Source: Cheilinus undulatus (Eukaryota; Chordata; Actinopteri; Labriformes; Labridae). From it: 64,000 nucleotides of DNA. Shown here one piece after another: positions 36,101-47,191 of the stretch (position 1 is the stretch's first letter; every line of letters begins with the position of its first letter). Under the pieces are notes generated by a model. It saw only the letters and a program-made list of their open reading frames with translations, made no database searches and was not told the origin of the DNA. The stretch is from the NCBI RefSeq assembly GCF_018320785.1, contig NC_054877.1, forward strand, positions 22,364,329-22,428,328, in the 5' to 3' direction. A program made the position numbers and the translations under genes.

Positions 36101-39100
36101 CATTTGAAGAAAAGCATGGTTTATTTGCAATAGCAGTCAACAGCACTACAATCTACAGGGATGTCTCTGGCATATTTTGCTTTGATGCGCAAAACTTTTA
36201 CGTTCTGTCCATTTCTACAATATCTTTTTTCACCAAAAGATGTGATGATGATAAATTATCATTGTCTTGTTTGTACAGAATGCTTTTATTCTGGATTTGT
36301 TAGATGTATTAAGGTAAAACCAATGAAGAAAAGTCAAACTGTGGGGTACACAGATGGCCTAGTGGTCTAAGGCACGACCCATGTACGCAGGCGGACCAGA
36401 TCCTGTATCTGACTCTATCCACAGTCCTCTGTCAAATAAAGGCACGAAAAAGCCCAAAAATAAATCTTAAAAGGAAAAAAAAAAGAAAAAAAAGAAAAGA
36501 AAAAAGCCAACATGTTGCACATAAGCACCTAGGAGGAGAGCGGTGACAGCGTCAGTCAGATTGGACAGGCAGAACAGCAGAACAGCAGTCACAGAGTAAA
36601 CGCACACCCAGTTTGAAAAGGGTTTAAGTAGCAGTGCTAGTAGCTCCCTCTGCCCACACTGGAACATCTCAGCACTGAAAGACGTTTAGTGTTAGGGACT
36701 GTAGCCCAGGGGTTCCCAAACTTTTCAACCCATGACCCCAAAATAACAGTAACAAAGACTGGGGACCCACACTGTCCCAAAGCTTGGTTGTGGCATATCT
36801 GAACATAGCCATGCACATTCCAGATATTTTGTGCAGGACTTTATTAAGCAATGCTTTGGTTTCAGCATATATCTCAATAAATGACCATGCTTTTATTTTT
36901 TGTTTTAACCAATTTTATGCATACATTTCTACAAAAATGCGCAAAGTACACAACTTAAAACCATTTAGATATACTCTCTGTTTTCATCGCGACCCCCACT
37001 TAGTGTCTCATGACCCCCCAGGGGGTCCCAACTCCCACTTTAGGAACCACTGCTGTAGCCTGCATAGCCATCAAACTAGTGACTCAATGTATTTCCCCAT
37101 AAAATGATTTTTTTTTTTTTTTTAAGATTTATTTTTGGGCATTTTTGTGCCTTTATTAGATAGAGGAGGACAGTGCATAGAGTCGGAAACAGGGTCAAGA
37201 GTTGGGGAGAGACATGCTGTAAAGGGCCTCAGGCCAGATTCAAACCCGGGCCGCCTGCGTACATGGGGAGCGCCTTTGACCACTAGGCCACCTGCTCCCC
37301 CATAAAATGATTGTTATTAAATTCCAGTTCTACTGTGCCCCCCACTGGATATGTAGTTATTTGACTTTGCACTGTGTATGAATGAGTGATTTCTTTTACA
37401 ATCTTTGTTTTAGGTTTCTAAAGCAAATAAGATTATAGGCACTATAGGTACCTAAAAGTTTCATATGCATTAAAAAATGTCATATTTTATGATCTGCAGC
37501 CTGTACCTTTCTGATTTTGAAGAACTGTACTTTTCAAACCCACAAATAATACAAAATTAATGTAATGTGTTTTCACAGGGAACAGGTTTAACTCGGTTCA
37601 CGGCTGTCTGCTCATTGCCTGTGCTTGGATCTATGCCTTGCTGTTCGCATGCTCCCCGCTGGCCCACTGGGGGAAATATGGACCAGAGCCCTACGGTACG
37701 GCTTGTTGCATTGACTGGCGCCTGTCCAATCAGCATACCACAGCGCGCTCATTCACCGTGGCACTGTTCATCTTCTGCTACATCCTTCCATGCTGTGTTA
37801 TCGTAGCTTCCTACACAGGTATTCTGGTCACAGTGCACGCATCCCGCAAGAATATGGAGCAGCATGTTTCAAGGCAGACACACATGAGCAGTATCCAGAC
37901 AGTTATTGTGAAGGTGAGAGGAAAGTTTGACACAACACATACCTGTGTTATTCTGTAATATATTTTGTAACATGTTATGTGGCCTGATGGTGGGGTCAGA
38001 GGTTGGGGGTTGCATGCTGTAGTTTATGGCTAGATTATCTCAGCACCTCCTCATAGACCAGAGTCTTCCGGAGAGCTTCTCTCCCATCCATTTGTTTCAG
38101 AAATTGGCGTTGACCTCAATAGATCCTCCAGTGATGCAGCTGCTCATTAGCAGGTAGTAGCTGTGGCTGTACTGTGATGGATGAGAGGCTACTGTTGCCT
38201 TTGCTGATAAATGATCATTATCATTACCCTGTCTCTCTGATAAAAATAACTAATTCATACAAACTTAAGGGTACCAAAAAGTGCCTTACCTCCTGCACCA
38301 TCAGAATGCAGTTGTGGGAGTCTAATAAAGCACTTGCAAGGAATAAGCCTGGTGAGATATTTTATTTATATCTTTTAACCTAAAGGTAAACAGTAGGCAT
38401 ATATACAGTTAAAAAAAATAATAAATATTGTGTTATTCCAATTAAAACAACTTTAAAATGCATGTTAACATTTTAGTTAAAAACATACTAATTTGAATTC
38501 CTTGTTGTGGGAGGCACCTATATAATTTTGGGGGGGGTCAGTTTACTCTTGCACCTCAGTTGCACCAAAACTGGACTACATGTCTTGCTTATTTGCCACA
38601 ATTTCAGTGCCAAAACAGCATAAATGTGTTGGAGAAAGCCAGGGAGAAAGTTAGACAAAGTTATCATTACTGTGAGATCTAGAGCTGAAACAATGCATGA
38701 CTGAACAGACAAAAAGACACTTTGTTGTGCCAGATAAAGGACTTAAAGATTTTGAAGTGCATGGATGAAGAAATTGAGATTTGCTTGGAATGAACTGATT
38801 AGGCCATTAAGAAGTCCAGCTTAGTGGCCTAATCAACTATAATCATACCTCAACTATCAATACATGTAAATATACAGGGCCTATATAAACTATTCATCCC
38901 CTTGGATGTTTTACACTTTTATTGTTTTATTAAATCAATCATGGTCAATACAATATGGCTTTTTTTTAAGAGAAAATTACAAAAAACCTCTTTAATGTCA
39001 AAGTAAAAAACAGATTAACTAATGCTAATTAAAAATATGTAATGTAAAATAAGTGACTGCTTAGATATTAACCCCTTTCAAGTCAGTATTTAGTAGTTGC

Positions 39101-40532
39101 AACTTTGACTGCAATCAGAGCACTGAGTCTGTGTGGATAGGTCTCAGTCAGGCTTCCACATGTGGACACTACAATATTACTCCATTCTTCTTTGCTCAAG
39201 CTTTGTCAAATTGCATGGGAATCAAGCTTGAAAAACCCTCTTCTATTCCAGCCACAAAATCTCTTTTAGATTGAGGTCTGGTTCTCAGCCACCCCAGAAC
39301 ATTCACCTTGTTGTCTTTAAACCATTTCTGTGTAGCTTTGGTAGTATGCTTCGGGTCGTAGTTTTGCTGGAAACTAATCTTCTCCCAAGCTGTATTTCTC
39401 TTGCAGACTGAATAAGATTGTCCTCCAGGATTTTTCTATATTTTGCCACATTCATTTTACCCTCTACCTTTATAAGCCTTCTTGGGCCATGATTGATTGA
39501 TGAGCTCAATAAAAGGATAAAACATCTAAGGTGAGGAATACTTTATAAAGGCACTGTAAACATACAAGCAGTGGCTTTGTTTACAAAGATGCAAATAACT
39601 GGAAATGAAGCTTTACGTGAATAACAATGGGACATGTAAAGATGCCATTCGGAAGATTCTGATCCAAAACAGCCCATTCAGAATGAAGTTTTATTTCACA
39701 CAGGAGAGGTGGTTCATGTTGATTGTTATTCCGTTCGATTACCATGTACACACTTGTTCTGAACATTTCTTTTTGGTCAGGGTTAAATTGCTCTTACTGT
39801 ACATTCCTGCTTCTTTCTTCACCTTCAGTTTGATTTGGGAGAACAGTAGAAAAATAACAGAAACATTTCCCCCTTTTCTCTTGTACCCATCAGCTAAGTG
39901 TCGCTGTCTGCATCGGTTTCTTTGCGGCATGGAGCCCATATGCCGTGGTGTCCATGTGGGCAGCCTTTGGACGCATTGAAAACATCCCCCCTCTTGCATT
40001 TGCCATGCCAGCCATGTTTGCAAAGTCCTCCACCATCTACAACCCCATCATCTACCTGATGCTGAGGCCCAACTTTAGAAGGATAATGCGCAGGGATCTG
40101 GGCACCCTCTGCCACTGCTGTGTGAAGAGCTGCCTTTGCCCTGAGGGTCCATGCAAGTGCTGCTCCAAGCTGGAGATCAGGGTCAGGCTACGCAAAATCC
40201 ACAGACAAACCAATAAATTCCCCTCTTCTAACTCCTCTGCACAACCTCCTTCAGCATGCCTAAAAGACCACAACTGTGAGAGGTGTAAGGATGCTTTTGA
40301 ATGCTTCAGACACTACCCCCAGATGTGTGGTGTTACCAACCCAGCAGTCAGTGAAGTCTTATCTAAGGACCACAACAACCCAGTTCAGCAAACAAATAAG
40401 CAAAAGACCAAAAATGTGTGCCACAAAAAGTCTCTGCTGGCCAGCATGTGTGCAAAAAGAACTACAGAAATAGACAACTTACATATTAATTTAGAGATGG
40501 TTCCAGGGCATGCTAAAGTGGCTTGGCCCTGA
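27114..40532 (+). CDS. Neuropsin-group (OPN5-like) opsin, complete, five coding exons
   Basis: A light-sensing seven-helix receptor of the OPN5/opn6-opn9 group. Coding exons are 27114-27198, 32533-32695, 32965-33092, 37579-37913 and 39894-40532. All junctions are GT-AG and in frame, giving 449 residues. Start: the ATG directly follows an acceptor. Visible features: helix 1 GNSTLLYVSY (N36), helix 2 NLAVSDLG, helix 3 cysteine C91 paired with C168, Glu162 at the position of rhodopsin E181, helix 6 AAWSPYAVVS, retinal Schiff-base lysine K281 in MFAKSSTIYNP, and NPIIY at 287-291. PEPYGTACCIDW in loop 2 closely follows human OPN5. Odd points: the D/ERY motif is V115-C116-F117 in a well-conserved context (LLSVVCFVKVCYPLYG); the amino end is very short; and a long cytoplasmic tail has eight Cys between 310 and 327. 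I could not place it within the opn6-opn9 subgroups. Confidence 0.9.
27952..28090 (+). mobile_element. tRNA-derived SINE fragment
   Basis: The text tagttcagttggtagcagg is a tRNA A-box-like start. A degenerate B-box-like stretch (ggactggatccc) follows about 50 bases later. It lies in opsin intron 1 and is too decayed to be a tRNA gene. Confidence 0.5.
28110..29310. mobile_element. DNA element with CGAGTC-rich inverted ends
   Basis: The left end (28120-28265) is crowded with GAGTC and CGAGTC words. The right end (29185-29310) is crowded with the same words, and the outermost parts (gttgtagtcgagtca / inverse of cttgtagtacttgag) are inverted. The interior is A/T-rich without a transposase. It lies in opsin intron 1. 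The superfamily was not determined. Confidence 0.55.
29311..30192. other. Opsin intron 1, nothing further recognised
   Basis: No repeat border or exon could be supported. Confidence 0.4.
30196..30989. mobile_element. Harbinger-like non-autonomous DNA transposon
   Basis: The flanks are TTA on both sides (30193-30195 and 30990-30992). The termini are inverted: GGCCGCTTTCACATTAGG at the left and, inverted, GGTAGCTTTCACACTAGG at the right. A 3-base TWA duplication fits PIF/Harbinger. The interior is about 0.8 kb with no intact transposase. Open frames on both strands near 30676-31136 look incidental. Confidence 0.65.
31290..31810. repeat. Degenerate short-period repeat (AACATTTCC/AAATTTCCC words)
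   Basis: The words aaatttccc, aacatttcc and aaatttccaa recur at irregular 20-30 base intervals over about 500 bases. It is strongly strand-biased in C versus G. It looks like an old tandem array or the interior of a hAT element similar in style to 63014-63930. The open frames in it are products of the repeat bias. Confidence 0.45.
31955..32455. mobile_element. hAT-like non-autonomous element with TTTTAGTC words
   Basis: The ends are inverted: CAGTGTTAGTTTTG at the left and the inverse of CAGTGTTAATTTTG at the right. The flanks atcctggc and atccctgc fit an 8-base duplication with mismatches. TTTTAGTC/TTAGTC words recur throughout. The element stops about 77 bases before opsin coding exon 2, so it supplies most of the sequence next to the branch-point region. 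Confidence 0.65.
33093..36340. other. Opsin intron 3 (left part), nothing recognised
   Basis: Several open frames occur (33805-34077, 35271-35696), but they have no known family and no splice support. The 35290-35470 part is pyrimidine-rich with two similar phrases (catctcatcagtgtccagg / catcttattagtgtccggg). Confidence 0.4.
36343..36507 (+). mobile_element. tRNA-derived SINE with A-rich tail
   Basis: The start ggggtacacagatggcctag followed by tggtctaagg is a tRNA-like A box. The body ends aataaaggcacgaaaaagcc and then an A-rich tail (36468-36505). The same family is inverted at 37110-37296 and direct at 55077-55215. Confidence 0.75.
36707..37052. mobile_element. hAT non-autonomous element with perfect 8-base target duplication
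   Basis: The direct repeat ctgtagcc flanks both sides (36699-36706 and 37053-37060). The termini are inverted: CAGGGGTTCCCAAACTTTT at the left and, inverted, CAGTGGTTCCTAAAGTGGG at the right, typical of hAT/Charlie ends. The interior (346 bases in all) carries no transposase. It lies in opsin intron 3. Confidence 0.85.
37110..37296 (-). mobile_element. tRNA-derived SINE with perfect target duplication
   Basis: Read on the minus strand, the element has the A box (gcctagtggtca), the B box (gggtttgaatc) and the end aataaaggcacaaaaatgcc, followed by an A tail that shows as the T run at 37108-37123. A direct repeat ccccataaaatgatt flanks it (from 37095 and from 37297), the mark of target-primed insertion. 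The short interval to opsin exon 4 (37579) makes it intronic. Confidence 0.88.
37914..38870. other. Opsin intron 4 (left part), nothing recognised
   Basis: No repeat border or exon could be supported. Confidence 0.4.
38875..39556. mobile_element. Tc1/mariner-related non-autonomous element
   Basis: TA flanks both ends (38873-38874 and 39557-39558). The termini are inverted: CAGGGCCTATATAAACTATT at the left against CAGTGCCTTTATAAAGTATT at the right, then TTGGATGTTTTA against TTAGATGTTTTA. The minus strand keeps decayed transposase-like text (39303-39509). It lies in opsin intron 4. Confidence 0.7.
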
Positions 40533-40586
40533 TATTTCACTTTATTTTTGTTTACATAATATCTCTGGACATATGTTACGGGAAAA

Positions 40587-40592
40587 AATAAA
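40587..40592 (+). terminator. Opsin polyadenylation signal
   Basis: AATAAA lies 55 bases after the opsin stop codon. It is the first canonical signal downstream. Confidence 0.7.
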
Positions 40593-40599
40593 ATTTCAG

Positions 40600-41570
40600 A
40601 AATAATGATCTTATTCAGGAATGAACTATATGCAAAAGAGTTTGGGCAGGTGCCATGGAAACCTATTTATTTTTGTATGACTCACTCTGCTTTCTTCTTA
40701 CTCTGAGTTTTATTTTAGCAGACAGATATTTAAGGGATGTTTTGTATGCACTATTTTACACAAATGCTTTGATGTACAGTGGACAGCAAGTGCAGGGGTT
40801 GGGTAACGGCTGTAAGCCTTAATTCAAGAATAATGTGCAGAATACTTAGAAATGGAGCAACTCAAAAGGTAAATGAAAGTAAACAAAGAAGTCCAAAACT
40901 AATGCAATGGTTGAAGTGTGCTGCAAACCAAGCAAGGAAATGTCAGAGACAACCTTCATTTTGATGCCTGGCATGAGAGAGCTGAGCAGGGGTTCTATTT
41001 CCCTGGAGCTAGGGCGAGCTGTGAGGCTAACTGAGCTCCCAATAACACAACCTTCTGCCCTAAGTTACAGCCACCTTTAAGTGTTTCTTAACGTAAGTTT
41101 TTTTACCGAGCCTTTGCACAGGTCAGTCACTGTACATTAACAGTCTTAGTATTTTTTCTTATTATTATTAAATCTATTTATTTATTTGCACTAATGTATC
41201 CCTTTAACTGTATTTTGTTTTGGCATTGCGGAGCAATGTGCTTTTTTTGTCAAACAAGCCTCAAAACCACTGCACAAGGACTTTGTGAGGTAAAACTTGT
41301 GTTTAAGTCTTTGTCACTTTACAAAATGCAAGTTTTGAATTCAAATATCTTTTAAAATAACGGCACTCCAACACTGTATTTTCAGATTTTGCAATATCTT
41401 AAAAACATGAAGCCCCAAAAGCATTATTACACAGTTACTGTAGGTCTGTAAGTATTTGAACAGCAACTTTTCTTTTTGATTGAAGTGTAGACATTCAGCT
41501 TTAATTTAAAGGATTGCATATGAATTTGGGACAATTAACTCATGAGCATCTGATGTAAAAGGGAAAAAGA
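40600..41570. other. Convergent intergenic DNA, nothing recognised
   Basis: This lies between the opsin and ripk1 3' ends. A phrase near 41443-41470 (taagtatttgaacagcaact) recalls the end of another fish Tc1/mariner repeat, but no pair was found. Confidence 0.4.
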
Positions 41571-41574
41571 TTTC

Positions 41575-42090
41575 TACAAAGTAAGTAATTAAAAATATGA
41601 AATGTAAAATAAGTGACTGCATAAATATACACCCCTGTAAAGTGACTGACCAAGTTCAGCAGAGGTCCAGCTGATTAGTGTGAGTAGTCTCAGATTTAGT
41701 TAAATGGGGATGTTAGTGTGTTCTTTTCTCTTCATGGTGTAATGGTAGCCAGGAATACTGATTAACCAGTGACTGAACCTTCCAGACACAGATGACCCTT
41801 TAGGTTACAATCCCCTGAGACACATTCCCTGCACTCAGATGATCCCGATTTCACTAATTGTGAGACTGCTAACACCAATCAGCTGACTGTTGAACTAGGT
41901 CAGTCACTTTAAAAGGGGTGAATATTTATGCAGTCACTACTTTTACATGACATATTTTTATTTTATTGACTTTGTAGAAATCTGGTTTCACTTTGACATT
42001 AAAGAAGGGTATTTTGTAATGTTTTTTGTAAAAAAAAAAATTATATTGACCATGATTGATTTATAAAATCAATTAAAAGATAAAATTATA
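41575..42090. mobile_element. Tc1/mariner-related repeat with internal inverted repeats
   Basis: Gtgactgcataaatatacac (41614 onward) is inverted near 41915-41940 (gaatatttatgcagtcac), enclosing the block ttcatggtgtaatggtagcc. The right flank (attatattgaccatgattga) matches, inverted, the left end region of the element at 38875. It is non-autonomous. Confidence 0.6.
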
Positions 42091-42724
42091 AAACATATTT
42101 CATAGCTAAAAAGACACATTGTACTTAAAAGCCAGTTTTATCGGTGCATGCTACTCCTGGCAGCCTGAGTCTTGAAAGTTGAAGGTGCAGGATTTTGGTT
42201 AACTTGATGATCTATGCTCATGTGTTTTGAATATATGTTCCCCCTGTAAGAACTAAATGAGGTCTAAGTTTTTGCACCAGTGATAAGATAAAATAGTGTT
42301 TTATCACAGAACCTGAGACTATTGCAGTAGCCTGTTATAAGCTAAAAGGTTTTTCTGGTATATTTATGTGCCCAGGTTTTGATCTTCAACCCTTTTAGGA
42401 CTGTCTAACAGGGAAAATCTTCCACCTGTGAAGTGCATGTGTGAAAGAGCAACTCAGGAAGAGCTGTGGAGACAGGTTGTCCTAAAATATGCAACAAATT
42501 TTCAGAAATTGTTGTGTGAAAAGGGTTTCAGTCACCCTCCTTTTAGAGCTGTTAAGCCCATCTTTTCCCTGGTCTGCCTGCATTTTGTCTACAGAAATAT
42601 TGTGGTGCTAGATAAATTACCCATGAACTGCTGATGCACACTGCTATTACTATGAAACAGCTACCTATTTTCTGAGAACTTTAGCTTGATTTTACACAAT
42701 GAAAACTGAATATTACTTTCATCC

Positions 42725-42786
42725 ACTGTATACACCCCGTGTGTGGGGGGGTGTAAGCGTGTGTGTGTGTGTGTGGGAGGGGGGGC
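42725..42786. repeat. G/T-rich low-complexity run
   Basis: Imperfect GT and G runs (gtgtgtgggggggtgtaagc, then gtgtgtgtgtg and ggaggggggg). Confidence 0.85.
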
Positions 42787-42789
42787 TAG

Positions 42790-43022
42790 AGCTGATCCCG
42801 TCAGTCATTGGGTGACAGGCAGGGTACCCCCAAGTCAATCACAGGGCTGACATGTAAAGGCAAACAACCAGCCACATTCACACTCACACCTACAGGCAAT
42901 TTTAAAGTCGCATCCACGGGGAGAACATGCAAACTTCACAAAGAAAGTCCCGTCCAGTCAGGATTTAAACCGGGAACCTTCTTGGTGTGACCCAACAGTG
43001 CTAACCCCTGTGCTACTGTGCA
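42790..43022 (-). mobile_element. Inverted 3' fragment of the common fish LINE/SINE repeat
   Basis: The minus-strand counterpart of the family at 21678-21962: it holds acattcacactcacacctac and acggggagaacatgcaaact. Confidence 0.65.
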
Positions 43023-45285
43023 ACTCTGAATATTAATAGATATTTTTCCCTTCAAAATGAAAGAGGGTTAAAATAACATAATGACAATGATGCAGCTGTA
43101 GATAAATCCTAAGTGGAGGAGGGATGTTGTGATGTTTTGTTTGTAGTTGCTGTTCAGTGTTAATCTATTGTGCATTGTAAACACGTCTTGAATGGGAACT
43201 GGGCAATAACTCAGGATAAAAAAATCTGTTGCTTCAGTTTCTTGGCTTATCTCATAGGTCTACAGCTGGCTATTCTTTTTAAAAGTAGTGGTTTAAAAAG
43301 TTCTTAAGACTTATGACTTATGTTTAATAAAGCAAGGCACAGTGTTTCAGATCAACAGAGGTAATTATGAGATTTTATCAATGATTCATCAGGGAGCCTT
43401 TTATCAGCATGTAAGTCTGAACAAAAACAAACATAATTACTTAGGTCTTCAATCAAACCAATCAAACTTTATTTATAAAATTTATTTATAATTACTTAGG
43501 TCTTGAAACTGTCCACGTCTTTCTGAGAATGATTCATTAACATGGAGGGATTCAATTTCTTTGGTTGAGAGAAAGGATTACCAAACTCACCAGGTAAATA
43601 ATAACATCTGCTGAAATGTTAAGGAGTCTTTCGTCCAATCTGTAGTCCTTTAAAAGTTTCATTAAAATTAGTTTTCAAAAGCATTAAATGTGATAATGTG
43701 TTCACCTGTCTTGTGTATTCAGACGTCTAGTTGTTCTTATGTTTATAGTAAATTCTTATTTAATGAACATTGTGAATAACATAAGTAAGATTGGGAAGAA
43801 ATGCTGAAAAAGAAACAATAAAAAGAGTTGTGTGGTGCAATTTATTCAACACATAAACAACAAATCAGTCAGGACTTACAGAAAAACTACACAAACTTTA
43901 TTGAGATTTGGGTAAAGGTTTTGGAGTAACGGAAAAGCAAACAGGGTGAAAAAGTCCTTTATGATGCTGCATGTCTCTTTACTACTGTGTAGTAAAACAA
44001 ATGAACACAAATATAGGGTGAGATTATCATTGGTGCTCAAACAGGTAGCTCATTGTCCATAACATTGAACACAGGATTTCATCAGCCTGAATAATAGACA
44101 TCAGCAGTCAAACTCTTTATTATCTGCTGACCCCTACTGGACGCATGATACTTGTGTTTTATAACCCTTCTGTTGATGTCTTTAAAATTTCTGTATTTTG
44201 TTTTATTTTGTTTATATTGGGCGGGATTAAATGTCTACCACTCTCTCTTTGATTTTTCCCTCATTATTAGCTGAGTATTTAGTTAAAAGCTACAGCACAC
44301 ATGTAAAAACTCAATGGCTGTTTTATAACATCACACAGACAACAATTTCTTGGCAATGTTTGTATGAAAAATAATTTCTTTGTAATTATACAGCTTGCTT
44401 TATAAAATACAGAATGACTGAATAAGAAATACTGTTTTATGCCTTGACTTCTTTATAGTTGATTAAAAAATGAACAACGATTTTGAAATTTCATGACAAG
44501 AAGAACCCTAACCTTGACTAAATTTTATTTCTACTGCTAATAAAGAGAAATATGGTAGAAGAAGTAATATAGTAACAAGATCAGTTTTTAACTAAATACC
44601 AATTCTGACCAAGTGATTTCATCACAACAAGAAAAGAACGATAACCACACCCCAAAAGAAAGTTCACTTATGAATACAGAGTATCAACAATTGTCTTTCT
44701 GCAAAGACAAGTTTTGCATGAATATTTTTACTGCTTTGGACTGGAGCCCAACTTATCTTGAATTTTTGAGTCACATTTGGATTGTAGGGGCACAGTATAC
44801 ACAGATTACCAACATAAAGACTGACAGAAAATACTTCCACTACAATAACAAATGTAATCAATCTTTTCAAAGGCAGAAGTTTGTTTTCTGAAACAAATGC
44901 ATGTTGACAGGATCCCCACATGATAAGACAAGTTCATCTTAGTGGATAGATATCAGTATCTCTTATATGTGTGTTGAACAAAAAACTCACTAGATATCTG
45001 CATTTTAAGATAATCTGAAGTTATAAATTCTCCACCATAAAATCAGCTCCACCCACCATCTTTTTGCCACTATGACTACATTCACTTTGATTTGCACTGA
45101 GAGTAAGGTCGTCATGATTTTCTCTTCACTAACAGAGCCATCATGTTCATAATATAAAGATCTGATGGGCAACTAATGCATAAAAATAGTATGGACAGAG
45201 GACTGCCGAAGCCCCATAACGTCAAACTACCAAGAGTGCATTGTGGACTAAAATGAAAGCAGGTATCTAGTGAGATTTTTTGTTC
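43023..45285. other. Intergenic DNA, nothing recognised
   Basis: Very A/T-rich. No gene, TIR pair or RNA gene could be supported. Confidence 0.45.
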
Positions 45286-45291
45286 AATATA

Positions 45292-45575
45292 CAGTGCTTA
45301 ACAAATTTATTAGACTACCACCCAAAGTAAGGTTTATGCCACAGCTGCCCTAAATAAACAGCATTGGTTAAAACTGGTAATTACCAAAATCATTTTTTTA
45401 TGTTTCCTTAATGGTTAATACACCAATATGTAGAAGCTCTTTAACCCAAATGATATTTTGAATGCTAAAATATAAATATTATTTGTATCCATGAATTTTC
45501 AAATTTACTGATTTACAAAAAAACTGAAAAAATGGTCTAATAAATAAGGTGGTCTAATAAATTTGTTAAGCACTG
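45292..45575. mobile_element. Tc1/mariner-type MITE, short copy
   Basis: TA flanks both ends (45290-45291 and 45576-45577). The terminal inverted repeat CAGTGCTTAACAAATTTATT is identical to that of the copy at 15555-16104. The interior is about half as long and reads in the opposite direction. Confidence 0.85.
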
Positions 45576-45577
45576 TA

Positions 45578-47191
45578 CATGTCAGAGATACAAATATCTA
45601 TCCAATATGACGAATTTGTTTGATCATGTAGGGTTCCATTTAAAAAACATGCAACAGACAGCTCTGAAAGTGCACTGTAGTGGAGCATCTTCTGGAGCAT
45701 GATTTTCAATTAGCAGGATAACTTCAGGGTGAACTCTGGGGTTTCTGTACTGTGAAGGTAGTTTACTTTTTACCAGGGTGGACCGCTATGCTAACTTAAA
45801 GCACGATATTTGCATTTTTATATTAGTATCAGGTGATATTAGCTTAAAAAGTTAATTAGTACTGGCAGGTATGAACATTTCTGCTGAAGTTTAGAACCAA
45901 CATATTAACTGTGAATACTTTGTGGACTTTTATGTGGGACCAACAGGCCTACATCAGCTAAAAGTCTTTTACTATCTTCATTCCATAAATTTTAAAGTGT
46001 ATTTTTAGGACTGAAGTTTAAGGTTTAAATTGCATTTATTTGTTGGTATTGATAGCAGTATCAACTAAAATGATCTTCAACTTTTTTATGTATAAGAAAT
46101 AAAAATAAGCATTCTTATGCTTTCAACTAAGAATTCAAATTTGTTTTCATGAGAGCCATACTGCTTGGTATACTATGGGAGCTGCAGTAGGTATATTATT
46201 TCTTAAAATATCATACCAGATACCACTGGTGTCAGACCAAAACCCTGTATCTCTAATTTCATATATATATATATATATATATTTTTTTTTTCTTCATACG
46301 TCAGCGCCGTTGGTCACCTTTAACATCTGTCACCAGGTTTTAACACATTTTATTGCAATAAAATGGATGCTAACTACGATAATTCACTATTTAATTATTC
46401 ATGTTTTCATTTCTTGAACAGTGGTGATTTTGGCGATAAAAGGTTTTGGCCCAAAACCAGCAATATGAGAAAATAGTTAATCTAAAGCAGGAAACAGAAG
46501 ACATTTTACTCTGATTTATTGCCCTGTAATGACGATAAAGTGATATCATGAGAATTAATATGTAGATTCATATTCTACAACGTGTTTTTGGCACAAAATT
46601 TTCCAGCAGCTTTATGTTTTTAATCTAGGGTATTTTTAATTTTGCCACACTTTCTAATGTCATAAGTTGCTCTGACTTTGTGAATATGTCAATCTACTGA
46701 TAGCAGACATCATGTATTCATGTGTGCACATGGTCATGTGCTGTTAACTGCAGCCCTTTAATGTAAACAGTTCATACTTACCCTGGTTTGCTTATTGAGT
46801 TGATAAGCAGCTTTTTTTGACTGCGTGGCTTGACCTCCTTTGTTAGGGTTAGTGAAGATAAACAAAAAATACCCTGGGTTTTCTAAACGTGCTTCATAGT
46901 AAAGGCCTTTGTTGTGTAAAAGAGAGAAGTTCTGAAACAGGGTATATAAGAAATTACTGATACTTATATGTGTTAGGCCCTTATTGGCCAGTATTGATAC
47001 TGATTGAACAATCTATCAGTCGGGCTCCATTTTGACCAACACAGTTAAAATCATTTCCTTGACAAAATGCAATCCCAGGGTCAACAAGAACCAAAACAAG
47101 CTCAGCTGGTTTTGGCTTGACCAAAATGCTGCCCTCATGGGCAGATAGTCATTTAGGGTGAATAAGAAAGATCCGCCAAAGTTTGTGATAT
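45578..47191. other. Intergenic DNA downstream of ripk1
   Basis: An (AT)n run followed by T lies at 46261-46292. The ripk1 3' UTR should occupy the part nearest 47191, but its end was not fixed. Confidence 0.4.
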
